Source of the DNA: Paraburkholderia mimosarum LMG 23256 = NBRC 106338 | GTDB lineage: Bacteria > Pseudomonadota > Gammaproteobacteria > Burkholderiales > Burkholderiaceae | Direction of reading: 5' to 3' | DNA length: 64,000 bases | NCBI RefSeq assembly: GCF_000739815.1 | Contig: NZ_BBJJ01000007.1 | Span: 62,001 to 126,000 of the forward strand | In this document: one piece after another, positions 26,439 through 34,742 of the stretch | Position numbering within the stretch: the stretch's first letter is position 1 | How the letters are laid out: each line of letters begins with the position of its first letter | The notes under the pieces: generated by a model | Seen by the model: only the letters and a program-made list of their open reading frames with translations | What the model was told of the DNA's origin: nothing | Databases searched by the model: none | Translations under genes and position numbers: made by a program

Positions 26439-27506
26439 ATGAGAATTGCGCAGATCGCCCCGCTGACCGAGTCGGTTCCACCCAAGCTGTACGGCGGTAC
26501 CGAGCGCGTCGTGTCGTATATCACCGAAGCACTGGTCGATCTCGGGCACGACGTCACGCTGTTCGCGAGCGGCGATTCGCTCACGAGCGCGAAGCTCGAG
26601 CCCGTGTGGCCGCGGGCGCTGCGGCTCGATCCCGGCATTCGCGACCGCATCGCGCCGCACATGCTCCTCATGGAAATGGTGCGCCGCCAGGCCGACCAGT
26701 TCGACGTGCTGCACTTCCATATGGACTACTACTCGTTTTCCGTGTTCAAGCGCCAGGAAACGCCGTTCGTGACGACGTTGCACGGCCGTCTCGATCTGCC
26801 CGAGCAGCAGCCGGTGTTCGACACGTTCAACACGGCACCCGTCATCTCGATTTCGAATGCGCAGCGCCAGCCCATGCCCCAGGCGCGCTGGCTGCGCACC
26901 GTCTACCACGGCCTGCCGGAGAAGCTCTACGTGCCGCAGCCGGTGGCGCCGCGTTACCTTGCGTTTCTCGGCCGCATTTCGCCGGAAAAGCGCGTCGATA
27001 CCGCAATACGGATTGCCGGCCGCTGCGGTCTGCCCATTCGCATCGCGGCCAAGGTCGACGAGGCCGACCGCGAGTATTTCGAACGCGACATCAAGCCGTT
27101 GCTCGCGTTGCCGCATGTCGAGTACGTGGGCGAGATCAGCGACAGCCAGAAGGCCGAATTTCTCTCCGGCGCGCATGCGCTGCTGTTCCCCATCGACTGG
27201 CCGGAGCCCTTCGGCCTCGTCATGATCGAGGCGATGGCGTGCGGCACGCCGGTGGTCGCGTTCAATCGCGGCGCGGTGCCCGAGGTGGTCGAAGAAGGCG
27301 TGACGGGCTATATCGTCGAGGACGAGATCGGCGCCGTGGCGGCAGTGAACCGCATCTCGCACATTTCGCGCGCAGGCGTGAGACGTCGGTTCGACGAGCG
27401 CTTCACATCGCACCGCATGGCTCAGGAGTACGTGCAGGCGTACGAGGCCGTGATCCGCGCGAACAAGCGCTCGCGCTTCAAGGTGATCGATACGTCCGCG
27501 ACCTGA
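26439..27506 (+). CDS. GT4 family glycosyltransferase
   Basis: A 355-residue nucleotide-sugar transferase of the GT-B fold. The N-terminal acceptor domain starts MRIAQIAPLTESVPPKLYGGTER. The C-terminal donor domain has the retaining EX7E motif in PEPFGLVMIEAMACGTPV and GAVPEVVEEGVTG. Acceptor and donor are unknown. It is in the same direction as the ATPase, 249 bases downstream, and no polysaccharide cluster surrounds it, so it is probably an isolated gene for a compatible-solute, glycolipid or stress-related transferase. Confidence 0.9.
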   Translation: MRIAQIAPLTESVPPKLYGGTERVVSYITEALVDLGHDVTLFASGDSLTSAKLEPVWPRALRLDPGIRDRIAPHMLLMEMVRRQADQFDVLHFHMDYYSFSVFKRQETPFVTTLHGRLDLPEQQPVFDTFNTAPVISISNAQRQPMPQARWLRTVYHGLPEKLYVPQPVAPRYLAFLGRISPEKRVDTAIRIAGRCGLPIRIAAKVDEADREYFERDIKPLLALPHVEYVGEISDSQKAEFLSGAHALLFPIDWPEPFGLVMIEAMACGTPVVAFNRGAVPEVVEEGVTGYIVEDEIGAVAAVNRISHISRAGVRRRFDERFTSHRMAQEYVQAYEAVIRANKRSRFKVIDTSAT

Positions 27507-27527
27507 GCGTCCGCGCGCCGGGCGCGC

Positions 27528-27548
27528 TAACGCGAAAGATGCGCGTTA
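27528..27548. terminator. Hairpin at the convergent ends of the GT4 and YSC84 genes
   Basis: TAACGCG (27528-27534) and CGCGTTA (27542-27548) form a seven-base stem that overlaps the stop codon of the leftward gene. It follows a second GC-rich palindrome (GCGCGCCGGGCGCGC). Convergent genes commonly share such a structure. No long T run. Confidence 0.45.
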
Positions 27549-28133
27549 CAGTTCGAGTTTCGTGATCTTCGTGCCGCCGAGCGAGAGGTCGCCCATCAGC
27601 CCGCTATTGGTGAGCACGAAGACTTCAACGGGACGAGTGGCCGTGGTGGTATCGATCGTGCCGTTCGCGCCGACCTTCACGAGCGCGACGGAGGCGTCGC
27701 CGCCCACCGCCCAGCCGCTCGAATTCTGGAATTTGGCGAGCGCTTCGTCCGTCATGAAGAGGTAGATGACGGACTTCGACTGCGCGCCCAGCGTCGCGCC
27801 AACCGATGCCGAAGACGTGCTGAAGAAGCCGACGGTCTTGCCGCCCACGCGTAGCGCACCGTCGCCGTGCTCGCCTCCTACGCCGATACCTGCCTGAATC
27901 ACGCGCGGAAACACCAGGATGCCACGAGCCTTGCCGACCAGATCGCGCGATCCGGGCACGGTTTGATAGAGGCGCGACAACGTGGCGTCGACATCGGCGT
28001 CGATCGACTGGGCGCGCGACGCATTGGCGGCAGCGTCAGGCGTTTGGCTGCCGGTGGTGGTGCAGCCCGTAAGCGCCGCTGCGCCGAGAAAGATCGCGGT
28101 TGAGGCCTTCAAGAGGAAGCGAGATACGGTCAT
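27546..28133 (-). CDS. YSC84-domain lipoprotein
   Basis: A 195-residue protein with a signal peptide and lipobox LTGC (Cys near 24), so it is anchored to a membrane as a lipoprotein. The rest matches the YSC84/SYLF family: GKARGILVFPRVIQAGIGVGGEHGDGAL, TVGFFSTSSASVGATLGAQ, and VSLA-like strands to the end. SYLF domains bind phospholipids; bacterial members are exported and of unknown role. It converges with the GT4 gene. Confidence 0.9.
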   Translation of the reverse strand: MTVSRFLLKASTAIFLGAAALTGCTTTGSQTPDAAANASRAQSIDADVDATLSRLYQTVPGSRDLVGKARGILVFPRVIQAGIGVGGEHGDGALRVGGKTVGFFSTSSASVGATLGAQSKSVIYLFMTDEALAKFQNSSGWAVGGDASVALVKVGANGTIDTTTATRPVEVFVLTNSGLMGDLSLGGTKITKLEL

Positions 28134-28248
28134 CTTGTTCTCCGTTGGGTTGCGGGCGCCGCTGATCGGTTATACAGGAACGTTGCAGTCCGTTCGTCGA
28201 GGCGGCGCAGGGCGAACGCCGCACGAAGGGTCGGCCTCGCAATGACGT

Positions 28249-28692
28249 CTAGTGCTCGGGCACCGGCTTGGTCGTGGGCCGCCGCAACGCGCGCTTCACG
28301 CCGCCGATCAGCACGCCGATTGCGAGCAGCACTGCAGCAGGCACGACCCAGTAGCCGACGAACGCACGCCACAGGTAGCCGGCGAGCGTCGAGCGCCGCA
28401 CCGCGTATTCGTCACGCGCGTCCTGTTGTCGCCTGGCGTTCGCCGCGAGCACGTCGGCGGGGCAGCCGGCCGCGCGCGCCGTTTCGGGCGTGCCGTGGCA
28501 GCGCAGCGGGGCCCCCGCGGCGCGTTGGGCATCCGTGAACGTCCAGGTGGCCAGCGCGTGTTGCAGGTCCGCGCGGTTATACGCCATCTCGTCCTGAGCC
28601 TCACGCACCGCGACGATCATCACGGGCACGAGCCAGAAGACGATCACCATCAGCCAGCGGCGAAACCAGCGGTTCTTGTGTCTCCATGCCAT
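28249..28692 (-). CDS. Unrecognised two-helix membrane protein
   Basis: A 147-residue protein with hydrophobic helices near residues 14-28 (LMVIVFWLVPVMIVAV) and 113-130 (VVPAAVLLAIGVLIGG). The region between contains two Cys residues, an R-rich stretch and a W-rich segment and would face the periplasm or the cytoplasm as one loop. Ends in a basic tail. I do not recognise a family. It lies between the YSC84 and PsiF genes, all leftward. Confidence 0.6.
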   Translation of the reverse strand: MAWRHKNRWFRRWLMVIVFWLVPVMIVAVREAQDEMAYNRADLQHALATWTFTDAQRAAGAPLRCHGTPETARAAGCPADVLAANARRQQDARDEYAVRRSTLAGYLWRAFVGYWVVPAAVLLAIGVLIGGVKRALRRPTTKPVPEH

Positions 28693-28917
28693 CTGCGCCT
28701 CCGTTCGATACCTTTGGCATCAACGTCAACGCGACGGCCCGATGGCTATGTGGGATGTCGTTGGGGAAGGGCCGCCGCTGCAGCCATCATAGGAGAAAAA
28801 CGGCGCGGCCGAATGGGGGGAGCAGACGCGATTGCGCGCAGACCGCCGATGATTCGCACAACGCAAGGCCCGCGTGCCGGCTAACAGTGAAACGCTGCAG
28901 TGCACAACACCGCGCAT

Positions 28918-28950
28918 AAAAAAGCGCCGCAGCAAACGCTGCGGCGCGCG
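28918..28950 (-). terminator. Intrinsic terminator of psiF
   Basis: The arms GCGCCGCAGC (28924-28933) and GCTGCGGCGC (28938-28947) form a perfect ten-base stem with loop AAAC. On the minus strand it is followed by TTTTTT, 40 bases after the psiF stop: a strong intrinsic terminator. Confidence 0.85.
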
Positions 28951-28986
28951 GATCCTGACGTTGGGCAGTGGGCCCGGACGCTTCGC

Positions 28987-29307
28987 TCAGGTCTTCGTCG
29001 AGAGGCACTGCTTCATGAATGCCTTGCGGTCGTCGCCTTTCTTGTCGCCGGCCTGCGTGTTGCACGCCTTCATGCGTTCCTGCTGGGTCATCGTGGGTGC
29101 CGGGGCGCCGGCGGCCGAAAGACATTGCTTCATGAACGCCTTGCGGTCGTCGCCTTTCTTGTCGCCGGCCTTGGCGTTGCAGTCCTTCATCTTGTTCTGC
29201 TGGCTATTCGCCGCGGGCGCGGAGGCGGGCGCGGCCGTTTGCGCGAACGCCGGAGCGGCCAGCACGCCGCCCAGTACGATTGCAGCAATGACGGATTGCA
29301 TCTTCAT
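28987..29307 (-). CDS. PsiF family protein with two repeats
   Basis: A 106-residue exported protein: signal peptide 1-23 (ending AFAQ), then two PsiF repeats, each with CNxxAGDKKGDDRKAFMKQCLS and a preceding MKxCN. The repeats are nearly identical at DNA level (about 65 bases, period 117). E. coli PsiF is phosphate-starvation inducible; function unknown. A single gene with its own terminator at 28918. Divergent from the YciI-like gene at 29514. Confidence 0.9.
   Translation of the reverse strand: MKMQSVIAAIVLGGVLAAPAFAQTAAPASAPAANSQQNKMKDCNAKAGDKKGDDRKAFMKQCLSAAGAPAPTMTQQERMKACNTQAGDKKGDDRKAFMKQCLSTKT
29009..29190 (-). repeat. Two copies of a 65-base direct repeat inside psiF
   Basis: Segments 29009-29073 and 29126-29190 are nearly identical (period 117 bases, 39 codons) and encode the two PsiF repeats. 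The period is a whole number of codons, so the copies stay in frame. Confidence 0.75.
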
Positions 29308-29513
29308 CGTTGACTCCCTTGAATTGGACGTTGTCGGTAGACGTGCGGCCAGGCCGTGAATGGCGGGCGCACCTCCAGCGCGCAGCTATTATTGGCGTAG
29401 CCGCCATTAAAACGACGCTGCGGCGTATTCGGTTGACGAAGACGCCGCTGCCCGACGGTCATCGGCGGCCGTCCCGCCAGCCCACTTCGGCCGCAACAGC
29501 ACGGAGAACGCCC

Positions 29514-29810
29514 ATGCATTACCTCTTGATGTACGAACTCGCCGACGATTACCTCGAACTCCGCCCCGAGCACCGCGGCGCGCATCTGGCGCTCGCCTGG
29601 GCCGCGGCCGAACGCGGTGAACTGCTGCTCGCGGGCGCGATCGCCGATCCCGTCGACAGTGCGCTGCTGCTCTTTCAGGGCGACAGCCCGGCCGCTGCGG
29701 AAGCGTTTGCGCGCGCCGACCCTTACGTGTGCTCCGGTCTCGTGAAGAACTGGCGTGTGCGTCCGTGGCAAACGGTGGTGGGCGAGCACGCTTCGAATCC
29801 GGTGCGATAG
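29514..29810 (+). CDS. YciI-like protein
   Basis: A 98-residue protein of the YCII dimeric alpha/beta-barrel superfamily. The signature MHYLLMYELADDYLELRPEHRGAHL and the late RADPYVCSGLVKNWRVRPW fit YciI relatives, some of which are chlorite- or aldehyde-processing enzymes while most are unassigned. The normal length and position favour ATG 29514. The stop codon lies in the first unit of a 10-11-base tandem repeat, so a change in unit number could alter the reading end only downstream of the TAG. Confidence 0.82.
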   Translation: MHYLLMYELADDYLELRPEHRGAHLALAWAAAERGELLLAGAIADPVDSALLLFQGDSPAAAEAFARADPYVCSGLVKNWRVRPWQTVVGEHASNPVR

Positions 29811-29853
29811 GGGTGCGATAGGGGTGCGATAGGGTGCAATAGGGTGCGATAAG
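29802..29853 (+). repeat. Five tandem copies of a GGTGCGATAG-type unit
   Basis: Units of 10, 11, 11, 10 and 10 bases (GGTGCGATAG, GGGTGCGATAG, GGGTGCGATAG, GGTGCAATAG, GGTGCGATAA). The first includes the stop codon of the YciI-like gene. Each unit carries a TAG or TAA in one frame. Likely variable in copy number. Confidence 0.85.
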
Positions 29854-30075
29854 GCACGACGGCAGCAATCGAGGCAAGAAGTCCGGCTCCGGGGCGGCTC
29901 GATCTTGCGCGCGGCCATGGGGCTCGCCGGCAGCGTTCATGCCGGGCGGGCGCGCATACCAGCGTCAGCGCGATTCAATGGCGGGCCGCGCTCATTTGCA
30001 TACGCGGATTTCTCGTTTGGCGCGGGCGCACAGCCTCGTTACGATGAACCCGATACCGCCACCGAAGGGCCCGCC

Positions 30076-30297
30076 ATGTCAGAATCCGTCTCCTTCAAGC
30101 CCCGCGTCGTCGAACCGGTCGTGCCCGATGCGCCCGACGGGCTCGGGCTCGCAGTCGAACTGTGGCTGGCACGCCCGGTCGATGGCATTGCGGGCCGCGC
30201 GCTGCGGATTCATTTGCGCCACGGCGCGCGCATGGACCAGGCCGAGACGTTGCGCGATCTGCTCCATGCGGTTGCCACGGAGATCGTCGTGTCGTGA
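30076..30297 (+). CDS. Small unrecognised protein (73 residues)
   Basis: A 73-residue protein starting MSESVSFKPRVVEP. An acidic Pro-rich first part leads to LGLAVELWLARPVDGIAGRALRIHLRHGARMDQAETLRDLLHAVATEIVV: a strand-helix-type pattern ending in an amphipathic helix. No motif recognised. The frame is open upstream, but the extension looks like translated noncoding DNA. It lies downstream of a repeat and converges on the LysR gene after only 30 bases. Confidence 0.5.
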   Translation: MSESVSFKPRVVEPVVPDAPDGLGLAVELWLARPVDGIAGRALRIHLRHGARMDQAETLRDLLHAVATEIVVS

Positions 30298-30327
30298 GCG
30301 CTCGCGTGTGGCCAGGCTCGCTTCCGC

Positions 30328-31185
30328 TCAGACGAGCGGCGTGGCAAAGAGCGCGTCGAGCAGCTTCGACGAGGACGTGTCGGCAAGGCGCGTGAGCGAT
30401 TCGACCATGCGCACCTGGCAGTCCACGAGCGGCAGCATGCGAATGCGCCGCGACTCGCCAAACTCCGCGTGCGCGATCACCCCCACACCCACGCCATGCG
30501 CGATGGCGGTCTGCAGCGCCTCGCGTCCGTCCACATAGAGCACGGGTTGCACCTGCAGGCCTTTGCGCACCAGCTCCGCTTCGAGCAGTTGCTGCGTTAC
30601 CGAATGCGTTTCGCGAAACACCATCGGCTCGCGCACGAGTTCCTCGTAGGTCATGCGGCGCTTTTTCGCGGTCGGGCTCTCGGCGGGCACGACGGCGACC
30701 AACGGTTCTTCGCGCAGCACGCGGGCCTGCAAGCGACTATGCACCTGTCGCGCGGCGGTAATGGCCGCATCGGCTTCGCTCGCGAGTACGCGGCGCATGC
30801 ATTCCGTCGCGTTTGCGATGGTGAGCTTGATGACCACCCCGGGATAACGCCGCCTGAATGCGCCTATCAGTTTGATCGCGAGGTCGGGCGCGTCGGCCGC
30901 GAGCGCGAGTTCGCCCGATTCGAGCGCGCCCGCGGCTTCGAGCAGCCGCCGCGCATCGCGCTCGCAGCCCACCATCTGCCGCGTGAGCGCAAAGAGCCGC
31001 CGTCCGAGTTCGGTGGGTTCGACGCCGCGCGGTCCACGCTCGAACAGCTTGACCCCGAAATCCTGCTCGAGCCGCCGTACGTGGTCCGACACGGCGGGCT
31101 GCGTAAGCGAGAGCGCCCGCGCGGCGCGCGAGAATCCGCCGTGTTCTGCGACTGCGTGAAAAGCCCGCAATTGCGCATATTGCAT
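30328..31185 (-). CDS. LysR-type regulator, probable regulator of phnWX
   Basis: A 285-residue LysR regulator: N-terminal winged helix-turn-helix (MQYAQLRAFHAVAEHGGFSRAARALSLTQPAVSDHVRRLE) and a periplasmic-binding-type effector domain. Divergent from phnW across a 122-base region holding two dyads, the classical layout for LysR control. It probably responds to 2-aminoethylphosphonate or a derivative; this is inferred from the neighbours. The in-frame codons before MQYAQLR add an unusual N-terminus, so 31185 is taken as start. Confidence 0.9.
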   Translation of the reverse strand: MQYAQLRAFHAVAEHGGFSRAARALSLTQPAVSDHVRRLEQDFGVKLFERGPRGVEPTELGRRLFALTRQMVGCERDARRLLEAAGALESGELALAADAPDLAIKLIGAFRRRYPGVVIKLTIANATECMRRVLASEADAAITAARQVHSRLQARVLREEPLVAVVPAESPTAKKRRMTYEELVREPMVFRETHSVTQQLLEAELVRKGLQVQPVLYVDGREALQTAIAHGVGVGVIAHAEFGESRRIRMLPLVDCQVRMVESLTRLADTSSSKLLDALFATPLV

Positions 31186-31210
31186 GCGATGCCCCTTGAT
31201 GCGCCGATAA

Positions 31211-31251
31211 GTGCAAGTTATATGCACATCGATTATATCGATTTTACCGAT
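31211..31251. promoter_or_regulatory. LysR-type operator dyads between the regulator and phnW
   Basis: Two inverted repeats: GTGCA-AGTTATA-TGCAC (31211-31227) and ATCG-ATTTTAC-CGAT (31237-31251), the second a perfect T-N11-A site as typical for LysR binding. Between them ATCGAT occurs twice three bases apart (31228-31242). Likely binding region of the divergent LysR protein. Confidence 0.6.
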
Positions 31252-31307
31252 GGCCCGCGCTGCGCTAACGTGTCGGCATCGACTCTTTTGCGCCTACCGG
31301 AGCCCGC

Positions 31308-32468
31308 ATGTCCCTTCCTGCCGAGCCGTATCTCCTGACCCCCGGACCTTTGACCACCGCGGCGTCGACCAAGGCCGCGATGCAGCGCGACTGGGGCTCG
31401 TGGGACGCCGACTTTCGGGCGATGACCGCGCAACTCCGTGCCGCGTTGCTCGAAATCGCCGGCGACGAGCGCGGCGAATTCGACTGCGTGCCGCTGCAGG
31501 GCAGCGGAAGCTATTGCGTCGAGGCGATGCTCGGCAGCTTCGTGCCGCGCGACGGCCATGCGCTCGTGCTGGCCAATGGTGCGTACGGCAAACGCATCGC
31601 CACGACGCTGCGCTATCTCGGCCGCCGCCACACGGTCCACGACACGGGCGACTACCTGCCGCCGCGCGCGGCCGATGTGGAGCAGTTGCTCGCCACGAAC
31701 CCTGACATCACGCACGTCGTGGCGGTGCACTGTGAAACCAGCTCGGGCATCCTCAACCCGATCGAAGAGATCGCCGCCGTGACAGCGCGCCAGGGCCGGC
31801 GTCTCCTGATCGATTCGATGAGCGCGTTCGGCGCGCTGCCGCTCGACGTGCGCACCCTGCCGTGCGACGCGTTCGTCTCGTCGGCGAACAAATGCATCGA
31901 AGGGGTGCCGGGCTTCGGCTTCGTGATTGCGAAAAAAGAAGTGCTGCGCGACGCGAAGGGCGTAAGTCACTCGCTCTCGCTCGATCTGCACGACCAGTGG
32001 GACGCCATGAACCGCACCGGCCAGTGGCGCTTCACGCCGCCCACGCACGCGGTTGCCGCATTCATCGAGGCACTGCGGCTGCACGCGCTCGAAGGCGGCC
32101 AGCCCGGGCGTCTCGCGCGCTACGCGCGCAACCGCGACGTGCTGGTCGAGGGCATGCAAGGACCCGGCTTCGAGCCGTTGCTCACGCAACGCTGGCGCTC
32201 GCCCATCATCGTCACGTTTTTCTCGCCGGCCGATCCGGCCTTCGATTTCGCGCGCTTCTACGAGTTCATGAAGGCGCAGGGTTTCATCATCTATCCGGGC
32301 AAGCTGACGAGCGTGGAGAGCTTCCGCATCGGCTGCATCGGCGCGCTCGATGAAACCGTCATGCGCCGCGTCGTGGCCGCTTGCGGCGAAGCCTTGCGCA
32401 CGCTCGGCGTGGCGAGCGCGGCCCCCGCGCCGCTCGACCTCGGCGCGCGCGAGGCGCTCGCGGTTTGA
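31308..32468 (+). CDS. phnW: 2-aminoethylphosphonate-pyruvate transaminase
   Basis: A 386-residue PLP enzyme of fold type I. It transfers the amine of 2-aminoethylphosphonate (ciliatine) to pyruvate, giving phosphonoacetaldehyde and alanine. Visible: N-terminal LLTPGPLTT, RDWGSWDADF, cofactor-binding LLIDSMSAFG (D169) and the Schiff-base lysine K195 in SSANKCIEGVPGFGF. The family's typical arrangement with phnX 47 bases downstream shows the two-step AEP degradation pathway. Confidence 0.94.
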   Translation: MSLPAEPYLLTPGPLTTAASTKAAMQRDWGSWDADFRAMTAQLRAALLEIAGDERGEFDCVPLQGSGSYCVEAMLGSFVPRDGHALVLANGAYGKRIATTLRYLGRRHTVHDTGDYLPPRAADVEQLLATNPDITHVVAVHCETSSGILNPIEEIAAVTARQGRRLLIDSMSAFGALPLDVRTLPCDAFVSSANKCIEGVPGFGFVIAKKEVLRDAKGVSHSLSLDLHDQWDAMNRTGQWRFTPPTHAVAAFIEALRLHALEGGQPGRLARYARNRDVLVEGMQGPGFEPLLTQRWRSPIIVTFFSPADPAFDFARFYEFMKAQGFIIYPGKLTSVESFRIGCIGALDETVMRRVVAACGEALRTLGVASAAPAPLDLGAREALAV

Positions 32469-32515
32469 TGCCCGCATCCGTCACCACTTCTCACCCTCGA
32501 TTCTTTGGCAGGACT

Positions 32516-33319
32516 ATGAAACACGTCAAGGCAGTGATCTTCGACTGGGCCGGCACCGTGGTCGACTACGGTTCGCGCGCGCCGATGGGCGCCTTCGTCG
32601 AGACCTTCGAGGAATTCGGCGTGCCGATCACGATCGAAGAAGCACGCGGTCCGATGGGTATGGCCAAGCGCCCGCATATTGCAGCGCTGCTCGCGCTGCC
32701 GCGCGTCGCGGCGGCATGGGAAACGCGCTACGGCCATGCGCCGGGCGAGGCAGACATCGACGCCGTGTATGACGTCTTCGTGCCGAAGAACGTCGCCGTG
32801 GCCGCGCAGTACAGCGACGTGATTCCAGGTGTCGCGGCCGTGACCGCCGCGCTGCGCGCCGACGGCGTGCGCATCGGCTCGACTACGGGGTACACGCGCG
32901 AGATCATCGACCGCATCGTGCCGGTCGCAAAGGCGCAGGGCTTCGAGGCGGACAGCATCGTCTGCACCGGCGACACGCCCGAGGGCCGCCCATCGCCCTA
33001 CATGATCTATCGCACGCTGCCAGAACTGGGCGTGTGGCTCGCGCGCGAGGCGATCAAGGTGGACGACACCGAAGTCGGCATCGAAGAGGGCATCAACGCG
33101 GGGACGTGGGCGGTCGGCGTCGCCGTGAGCGGCAACGCGTTCGGGCTTGCCGAGGAAGCAGTCCGCGCCCTCGCGCCGGACGAGTTCGCGCGCCGCCGGG
33201 CGGCGGCGGTGGAGCGTCTGCGGGCGGCGGGCGCGCACTATGTGATCGACAGCGTCGCCGATCTGCTGCCCGTGGTGAACGAGATCGATGCGCGGCTCGC
33301 GCGCGGCGAGCGTCCCTGA
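32516..33319 (+). CDS. phnX: Phosphonoacetaldehyde hydrolase (phosphonatase)
   Basis: A 267-residue HAD-fold enzyme that cuts the C-P bond of phosphonoacetaldehyde to acetaldehyde and phosphate. The nucleophilic D10 and A12 stand in FDWAGTVVDYG, the Schiff-base lysine K51 in MGMAKRPHI, and the late DDTEVGIEEG closes the Mg site. The preceding in-frame codons belong to the phnW end region; MKHVKAVIFD is the standard start. Forms the phnWX unit with the LysR regulator divergent. Confidence 0.94.
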   Translation: MKHVKAVIFDWAGTVVDYGSRAPMGAFVETFEEFGVPITIEEARGPMGMAKRPHIAALLALPRVAAAWETRYGHAPGEADIDAVYDVFVPKNVAVAAQYSDVIPGVAAVTAALRADGVRIGSTTGYTREIIDRIVPVAKAQGFEADSIVCTGDTPEGRPSPYMIYRTLPELGVWLAREAIKVDDTEVGIEEGINAGTWAVGVAVSGNAFGLAEEAVRALAPDEFARRRAAAVERLRAAGAHYVIDSVADLLPVVNEIDARLARGERP

Positions 33320-33456
33320 GCGCCCCGGCCCGCGCCTCCCAGCGGGCGCGTGCCTGATTCTGCCAATGTCGCGCGAATGGACTTTGCAGCGACCTGCGTT
33401 ACCATGGGCGCCCCTGCCATAGAGGCCAGCATTTTGCCAATACGTGGCCGCCGCCC

Positions 33457-33774
33457 ATGAAGACGTTCCTGCTTTTCGTCGTGACCGCGCTCGCCGAGAT
33501 CATCGGCTGCTATCTGCCTTACCGCTGGCTGCGCGCAGGCGCGAGCGCGTGGCTTCTCCTGCCCGCCGCGGTTTCGCTCGCGCTCTTCGCGTGGCTGCTC
33601 ACGCTCCATCCCACGGCTGCGGGGCGCACGTATGCGGCTTACGGCGGCGTGTATGTCTGCGTCGCCATCCTGTGGCTGTGGGCCGTCGAGGCCGTCCGGC
33701 CGAGCCCGTGGGATTGGGCCGGTATCGCGTTCACGCTTTGCGGCATGGCGCTCATCATGTTCCAGCCGCGCTGA
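33457..33774 (+). CDS. YnfA/UPF0060 family membrane protein
   Basis: A 105-residue protein with four predicted membrane helices. YnfA features: [25 protein letters not shown] at the N-terminus and [20 protein letters not shown] in the third helix. YnfA relatives belong to the small multidrug-resistance superfamily, and some export drugs; direct evidence here is absent. It lies 137 bases after phnX and is probably a separate gene. Confidence 0.9.
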   Translation: MKTFLLFVVTALAEIIGCYLPYRWLRAGASAWLLLPAAVSLALFAWLLTLHPTAAGRTYAAYGGVYVCVAILWLWAVEAVRPSPWDWAGIAFTLCGMALIMFQPR

Positions 33775-34101
33775 TCGGTGCGTCGCCGTGCGATAGCAGG
33801 GCGCGTCCTGACGCTGAACCGCTGCGGCATCGGTCCTTCGTTGCCTCGTGGTGCGGCTCCATGTGGCCCTCCACCGCAGATACGTGCCGCGTGGCACCCG
33901 CCATCCCGGAGGACTGGAGAAAATGCTTCGGAAAGCTAACTGATACTCGGGCGATGCGCCATGCATGACGGCCGGTACGCCAGTTGCTATGTGAACGTCG
34001 GGCACAGTCTATGGAACACAAACGCATCGAGCGTCCAGGCAAGCAGCGCGACGAACGAGTCCGGCGCGGCAGGGGGCAGCGATGCGAAGGGGGCAACGAC
34101 G
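33775..34101. other. Intergenic stretch without a recognisable gene
   Basis: This 327-base gap between the YnfA and cupin genes holds no ORF with credible codon use or a convincing ribosome-binding site. The cupin ATG at 34102 follows an AAGGGGG site. No repeat or terminator stood out. Confidence 0.5.
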
Positions 34102-34674
34102 ATGCACGAAAATCGCGTTTTTCATTTTCCCGGCAAAGCTCGCGAAACCCGCCCGGCCCAAGGGAAAGGCAGCGTCGAGGCCTTCCATCTGGCCCCGCAT
34201 GGCTGGGTGCCGAACAACGCGCGCTTGCCGGTGATCGTCTATCGGCGCGCGCTCGCACCCGGCGCCCAGGACCTCGCGCGCGCGTTCAGCGAGCGTTTCG
34301 AGGCGAACGGCTGGCCGGTGCGACGATTCGACGGCTTGTTCGACTATCACCATTACCATGCCACGGCGCACGAGGTGCTCGGTGTATTCGCGGGCACGGC
34401 CGAATTGATTCTCGGCGGCCCGGGCGGGCGGGTGCTGCGCTTGCGTGCAGGCGACGCGTTGTTGCTCCCGGCTGGCACGGGTCATTGCCTGCTCTCGCTC
34501 GCGGGTGGCTTTCGCGTGGCGGGCGGGTATCCGCGCGGGCAGCAGTGGGATATTCGGCGCGGCGCGCCCACGCCGGCCGAGTTGCGGATCATGCAGGCGC
34601 TGCCGTTTCCGCCGACCGATCCCGTCGACGGCGAGCATGGGCCGCTGGTCGAGCATTGGCTCGCGTCGGCGTGA
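34102..34674 (+). CDS. Cupin-domain protein
   Basis: A 190-residue protein with one cupin domain. The metal-binding pattern is visible as HHYHATAHEVLGVFAGTAEL and, after about 20 residues, PAGTGHCLL (H-x-H-x3-4-E-x6-G then H). The family binds Fe, Mn or Zn and comprises dioxygenases, isomerases and binding proteins. The substrate is not apparent. ATG 34102 has AAGGGGG eight bases upstream; the longer frame is unlikely. It is followed by the PRC-barrel gene after 68 bases. Confidence 0.8.
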   Translation: MHENRVFHFPGKARETRPAQGKGSVEAFHLAPHGWVPNNARLPVIVYRRALAPGAQDLARAFSERFEANGWPVRRFDGLFDYHHYHATAHEVLGVFAGTAELILGGPGGRVLRLRAGDALLLPAGTGHCLLSLAGGFRVAGGYPRGQQWDIRRGAPTPAELRIMQALPFPPTDPVDGEHGPLVEHWLASA

Positions 34675-34742
34675 AGCCCCGGGCACAGCGCTTGCATCCC
34701 CTCGGTCGTCACCGTGCATCGCGCACGAGGGAGGGGGAGGCC

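Noticed and set aside
29802..29853. Repeat considered as a CRISPR array
   Set aside because: Units of 10-11 bases without spacers; a simple tandem repeat.
33755..34258. 167-residue leftward ORF across the YnfA-cupin gap
   Set aside because: Runs into the cupin gene antisense; Arg/Ser/Cys-rich shadow composition.
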